From Multifurca ochricompacta (lineage: Eukaryota; Basidiomycota; Agaricomycetes; Russulales; Russulaceae), in NCBI GenBank assembly GCA_022496185.1, contig WTXG01000223.1, positions 1 through 58,794 of the forward strand: a DNA stretch of 58,794 nt, written 5' to 3'. The translations under genes were made by a program, and so were the position numbers. The notes beneath the pieces were generated by a model. That model was given only the letters and a program-made list of their open reading frames with translations. It had not been told where the DNA came from and searched no databases. Below are positions 55,427-58,794 of this stretch, piece by piece (position 1 is the first letter of the stretch; the number at the start of each line of letters is the position of its first letter).

Positions 55427-56779
55427 CTACTGCGCCGCCAGCTGCTTCTCAATACGTAGCAAATCGTTGATGGTGTCCAAGACGGTGTCTTGCCATTTAA
55501 CGTAATTCTTGAGCCCAAGAACGTTATCAGTTGCGCTGGTATCCAGCTTAACAGACGGCCCGATTGCGGGTTCGTTATCCGTGATAACTGGCAGGCGTGC
55601 CTTCAAATCTGGCCTGACCTCAGCGATATACTTGATTGCCTCCGTCCACGTGAACGTGCTTGTGGACAGGATGAACCGCTTCGGTGTATCGGACGGAGGC
55701 AACTTGAGCGCGAGCACATGCGCACGCGCGACATCGCGAACGTCGACGTTCAACGGAGGAGTTCCGTTGTTGCGATTGTACCCCCTGACGGGACGCCCGG
55801 CAGGTCCGGCGATGAGCTCGTAGATATACAGGTTCGTACCCGTCGCGACAGAGTTGTAGACTTGACCGGTACCCGTGGGTCCGAAGACGTAAGACGGGTG
55901 GATGGTCGTGATGTCGAATTCGGGATGGTCGCGCTTGAAGTCACCCGCGGCACGGTCTGCGAGAGCCTTGGAGACTGAGTATACGGTGAGAGAGGTCGCG
56001 CCTGGTTGAACGCATCCTCGTACTTATCAGGGTTATGAGCTATAGGGGGATCCCACGTCAGTTAGATTGTTCTTCCAGGAATGTGTGTGGGAGAAGGCAT
56101 CAAATTCCCTGCCTCCCCCCACCCCAACTCTTTGCACTCACCCGTTTCGTTGATCCTTATGTCTCTCCAGAAGTCATTCAGGGAGATAAGCGATGCCATG
56201 CTCGCTGTGATGACGAGCTTCTTCACGTCAGCGGCCAAAGCAGCCTCAAGGACGCGGGTTGTACCGGAGACAGCAGTCTATAGAAAGAAGTGATCGGTCA
56301 TGATCATCAACAAGTCAGGGATCGGGCAACGAGGAATACAAACTTCAAGGATGACTTCTGGGCTGCCGGCGTTGGCGAGCGGGGAGGCAACATGAATGAT
56401 GGCATCGACTCCTAAGAAATCATTGAAGATGCCATTAATTAGGAGGCTGCTGAATCTACATACCTTTGATGGCCTCTGAGAGATCCGAAGTGGCCAGGTC
56501 TTCGATAACTGTGGTTGTGAACCTTTCACCGAAGGATTCGTAGCTCTTGCTGATGCGTGAGACGTTCTTGCTCCGCACCGCACTGACAACGGAGACGGGG
56601 TCGTTTCAACGCAAATTTCCGGGATTGAGATACGACAAGTGCGTACCCACGGACAGAGTAACCTTGTCGCAGAAGCTCGTCCACGACATGGGAGCCAATG
56701 AACCCGGAAGCACCAGTAACCTGACATCCTAGTCAGATTTGGCAAAAAGCATGTCGATTCACGTACGAGGGAGAGTCAT
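55427..56779 (-). pseudogene. Extended SDR reductase (NAD-dependent epimerase/dihydroflavonol reductase-like), one-base frameshift
   Basis: Six-exon model: 56779-56767, 56728-56647, 56582-56464, 56411-56344, 56277-56142, 56039-55427. Motifs: Rossmann VTGASGFIGSHVVDELL at the N-terminus, GVDAIIHVASPL, TAVSGTTRVLEAAL, catalytic YSVSK, FGPTGTGQVYN, NVDVRDVARAHVLALKLPPS, and C-terminal NYVKWQDTVLDTI. Such enzymes reduce aldehydes or ketones with NAD(P)H. The exons sum to one base short of a whole frame: near 56003 the reading must shift between EDAFN and GATSLTVYSVSK. This is either a real lesion or a sequence error. The 38-nt first intron is the weakest part of the model. Confidence 0.82.
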
Positions 56780-57640
56780 GATAAAGGAGATAAACAAAGA
56801 AAAGATGATTGGGACCATTGGAGCGCGCGATTCATCCGCTATATGTACCGTAGTAGATGATTTCGATCTCGGCATGACCTCTCATCTCCTCCGGTGCTGG
56901 CTCAGTTGTCTCAGTCCAATTAGGATCGGAAATTGCATTCACTGCCTGTATAGATATATTTCAGACTCACGAATATTGTATTATCTTCTTTTCTTCTCTT
57001 CATTCATTCAGCGATTCGGCCAGCCTACAACTCCTAAAACCCACTTTGAAAGCGTCTCGTTCATCGATTTGTCATTCATTGCTGTACTTATGTATGAAGG
57101 GGCATCAAGAGAAGAAGAAGGATTAATGGCAGTGTTGACGACGACGATTCTGCTGCATCAGGATCAGCAAATAGCAAATGCAAAGCAAATGGAATTGCGG
57201 CTGTGGCGTACGTGTATGCGCTTCAACCACTGGATGCATTGTGACGCATCACGTGATGTACATACAGAGACAAACTATATGTAACGCGCCTCACATCTCC
57301 TGAGCCTGCCTTATAGCTATCTGCATTGGAGTCGTGTATTACAGTTTTGGGTGTTTTACAGCAGGAAACTGTTTTTTTAGTATGTGAATAAAATCTGCAA
57401 GCTGTATTATGTGTTGGAATAGCAGCCACATCACGGATAGATACCGGAGATGCCGGCCCGGACCAACAACTACTATACATGTTTAATCATTTACACATTC
57501 ACATTCCAAAACGCGTATCCCAATAAGATAGACTACTGCGTAGTTTAGAACCTCAGTCTTCCACCACAAAGACTGAGCTATTCGCTCTATAGTCTCCCAC
57601 ATTATGCATTACATGGAATGTAGAAGTAAATCATCGTGGA
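56780..57640. other. Intergenic region right of the reduct. gene
   Basis: No gene is supported. It contains the left arm of an inverted repeat at 57243-57288. A minus frame at 57223-57480 and a plus frame at 56739-57284 look random. Confidence 0.4.
57243..57288. repeat. Left arm of an inverted repeat enclosing the gag relic
   Basis: The 46 bp around CATCACGTGATG and TATGTAACGCG recur inverted at 57836-57881 with about six mismatches. The arms are 547 bp apart. They may be the ends of a decayed element, but no target duplication is clear. Confidence 0.6.
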
Positions 57641-57649
57641 GACCACGTT

Positions 57650-57777
57650 CAACGCACGGTTACTGACGACGATAAAGAACACTGTAGACGTGAAGGATTG
57701 TGCTTCTACTGCTTGCGCGAAAGGGACACTTATCTCGTGACTGCCCTCAAAAGAAGCCACACGAGCTAATGTAACGG
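57650..57777 (+). pseudogene. Decayed retrotransposon gag zinc-knuckle relic
   Basis: It reads TDDDKEHCRREGLCFYC, then after a one-base shift KGHLSRDCPQKKPHEL. Together these make a CX2CX4HX4C knuckle with the basic lead-in typical of gypsy Gag. Weak protease-like sequence (VVVDSGG) occurs near 58040. No LTRs are visible. Confidence 0.6.
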
Positions 57778-57835
57778 CTGTTACCTGCGTTGATTCGATG
57801 GATAGGTAGGAGACTGGGGGTTCCGATGGCTTATA

Positions 57836-57881
57836 CGCGTTACATATTGTTTATCTCTGCATGTACATCACGTGATGCATC
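57836..57881. repeat. Right arm of the inverted repeat
   Basis: Inverted match to 57243-57288, including the CATCACGTGATG palindrome. Confidence 0.6.
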
Positions 57882-58794
57882 CAGTATGCGTCAACCTCGC
57901 CTAACCTACTGACTAGTACAAGTTCTAACGACATGTCTTCTACCATTTCACAAAGTTTACGTCAACCCTGGTTAATATGTTCCCGTTGAACGTGGCGGTA
58001 TTTGTATATTTTGAGAGGCGGGCTCATTTTAGTTGTTGTAGATTCAGGCGGACGCATGGCATTGGAACGGGAATAATGGTTTACTTAAAGTTCGATAACG
58101 CTCCCTTTTTATTTGTAATGCTATTCATTTTAATCAAGTCGTACTAGTTGATGTCCGGACGTATTTGCGTGTGGGACACAAAGAAGGAATACGTCTCCAT
58201 ATTCGGGTAAGTACCCGGTGGACCAGACTAGTTAGGGAGTAGAGTGAGTAATTAATATCTTTACCTGCAGGAGGAGTAATCAAAAAAAAAAAGCTAGGCT
58301 AGAGGGAAAATGTCACAAGCCTTAAACACTAGAAGAAAAGGCCTTCAAGAATGGGCTTCTTCTGTGTGCAAGGAAAAAATACAAAGTGGGTAAACCCGCT
58401 GAGATGTATACGGATTTGAGTTATCCAAAGTCCTATTGTCGTTGTCGACACGGTTATATAGAGAGCAACACTCCCCGATTGATTTCACTAATTTCGGCTG
58501 CCGCCCCCCACCCCCCTGCCGTGCTCCAAAATATTACATTAATAGTCATAACGACATGCCCCCTATTCATGAGGAAGGCCGACGGCGGCACGTCGCACCT
58601 TGGTTGGACAAACAGAAAAAAAAAGAAGAGGGAGAAATATACAACACATAACGCATCACCAAATGACTCCTTTCCGTTCCGTTTGGAAGGTATGTATGTT
58701 TTGGTTTTCATGGATGAAGTACTAGATGGTGCTAATGACCCCCAGTGATACATACCGAATGGGTGTCATCGAGCTATACCTTTTATGTGATGGA
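57882..58794. other. Right-end region without a supported gene
   Basis: Only the faint protease-like stretch near 58040 hints at old retrotransposon sequence. The plus frame 58386-58748 and its overlapping minus frame have no recognisable domain. Confidence 0.4.

Noticed and set aside
57531..57600. Possible tRNA-like sequence on the minus strand (GAATAGCTCAG with GGTTCTAAAC)
   Set aside because: The pol III boxes are poor and no acceptor stem closes; the inverted GACTA/TAGTC ends explain the apparent fold.
58386..58748. Plus-strand ORF of 120 codons near the right end
   Set aside because: No domain, atypical composition, overlapping frames of equal length, no splice support.

Overview
The window looks like nuclear DNA of a filamentous basidiomycete, probably an Agaricomycete. 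Its genes are split by short (about 47-66 nt, a few longer) GT-AG introns. It holds a divergent histone H4/H3 pair, an F-box-like gene, an NB-ARC-TPR (NLR-like) gene and chromodomain Ty3/Gypsy elements typical of these fungi. There is no sign of prokaryotic sequence. All boundaries, motifs and alignments were read by eye.

Region 1 (1-42826) is a nest of LTR retrotransposons. Copia-1 (309-6834, minus) has identical 502-bp LTRs and a GCAAT target duplication. Two old LTR relics and a gypsy ORF4 relic follow. Copia-2 (8630-14542, minus) has lost its 5' LTR. GypA (14543-30770, minus) carries two insertions: a 1.5-kb hAT-like element (15306-16814, 8-bp duplication GGCGACAC) in its ORF4, and the complete element GypB (19689-26915, duplication CTGTC) in its RNase H region. 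Next come Copia-3 (30771-32281), GypC on the plus strand (32439-40834, interrupted by a 1284-bp solo LTR with duplication CTCAC), an inverted gypsy LTR (40835-41422), and a pile of partial copia and gypsy LTRs up to 42826.

Region 2 (43019-58794) is mostly host genes: an NB-ARC-TPR protein with a seven-exon model (43019-46167) next to an inverted repeat, a doubtful small gene, histones H4 and H3, a Ser/Thr-rich protein of unknown function, an F-box-like gene, a probable chorismate-lyase-fold protein (205 aa), and an extended SDR reductase with a single-base frameshift. A decayed gag zinc-knuckle relic lies near the right end.

Biological themes. (1) Both gypsy families appear to self-prime as Tf1 does: a short sequence just after the 5' LTR is complementary to the predicted start of their own transcript, with different sequences in each family. 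(2) The copia elements have the signature of priming by an initiator-tRNA(Met) half-molecule, and carry a long leader with hairpins that are conserved with compensatory changes. (3) The gypsy elements encode extra proteins downstream of pol: ORF3 in all three, and a multi-zinc-knuckle ORF4 in two. (4) All 15 differences counted between paired gypsy LTRs are transitions at CpG, and most premature stops are TGA where relatives have CGA or arginine, which points to methylated-CpG decay as the main source of element death.
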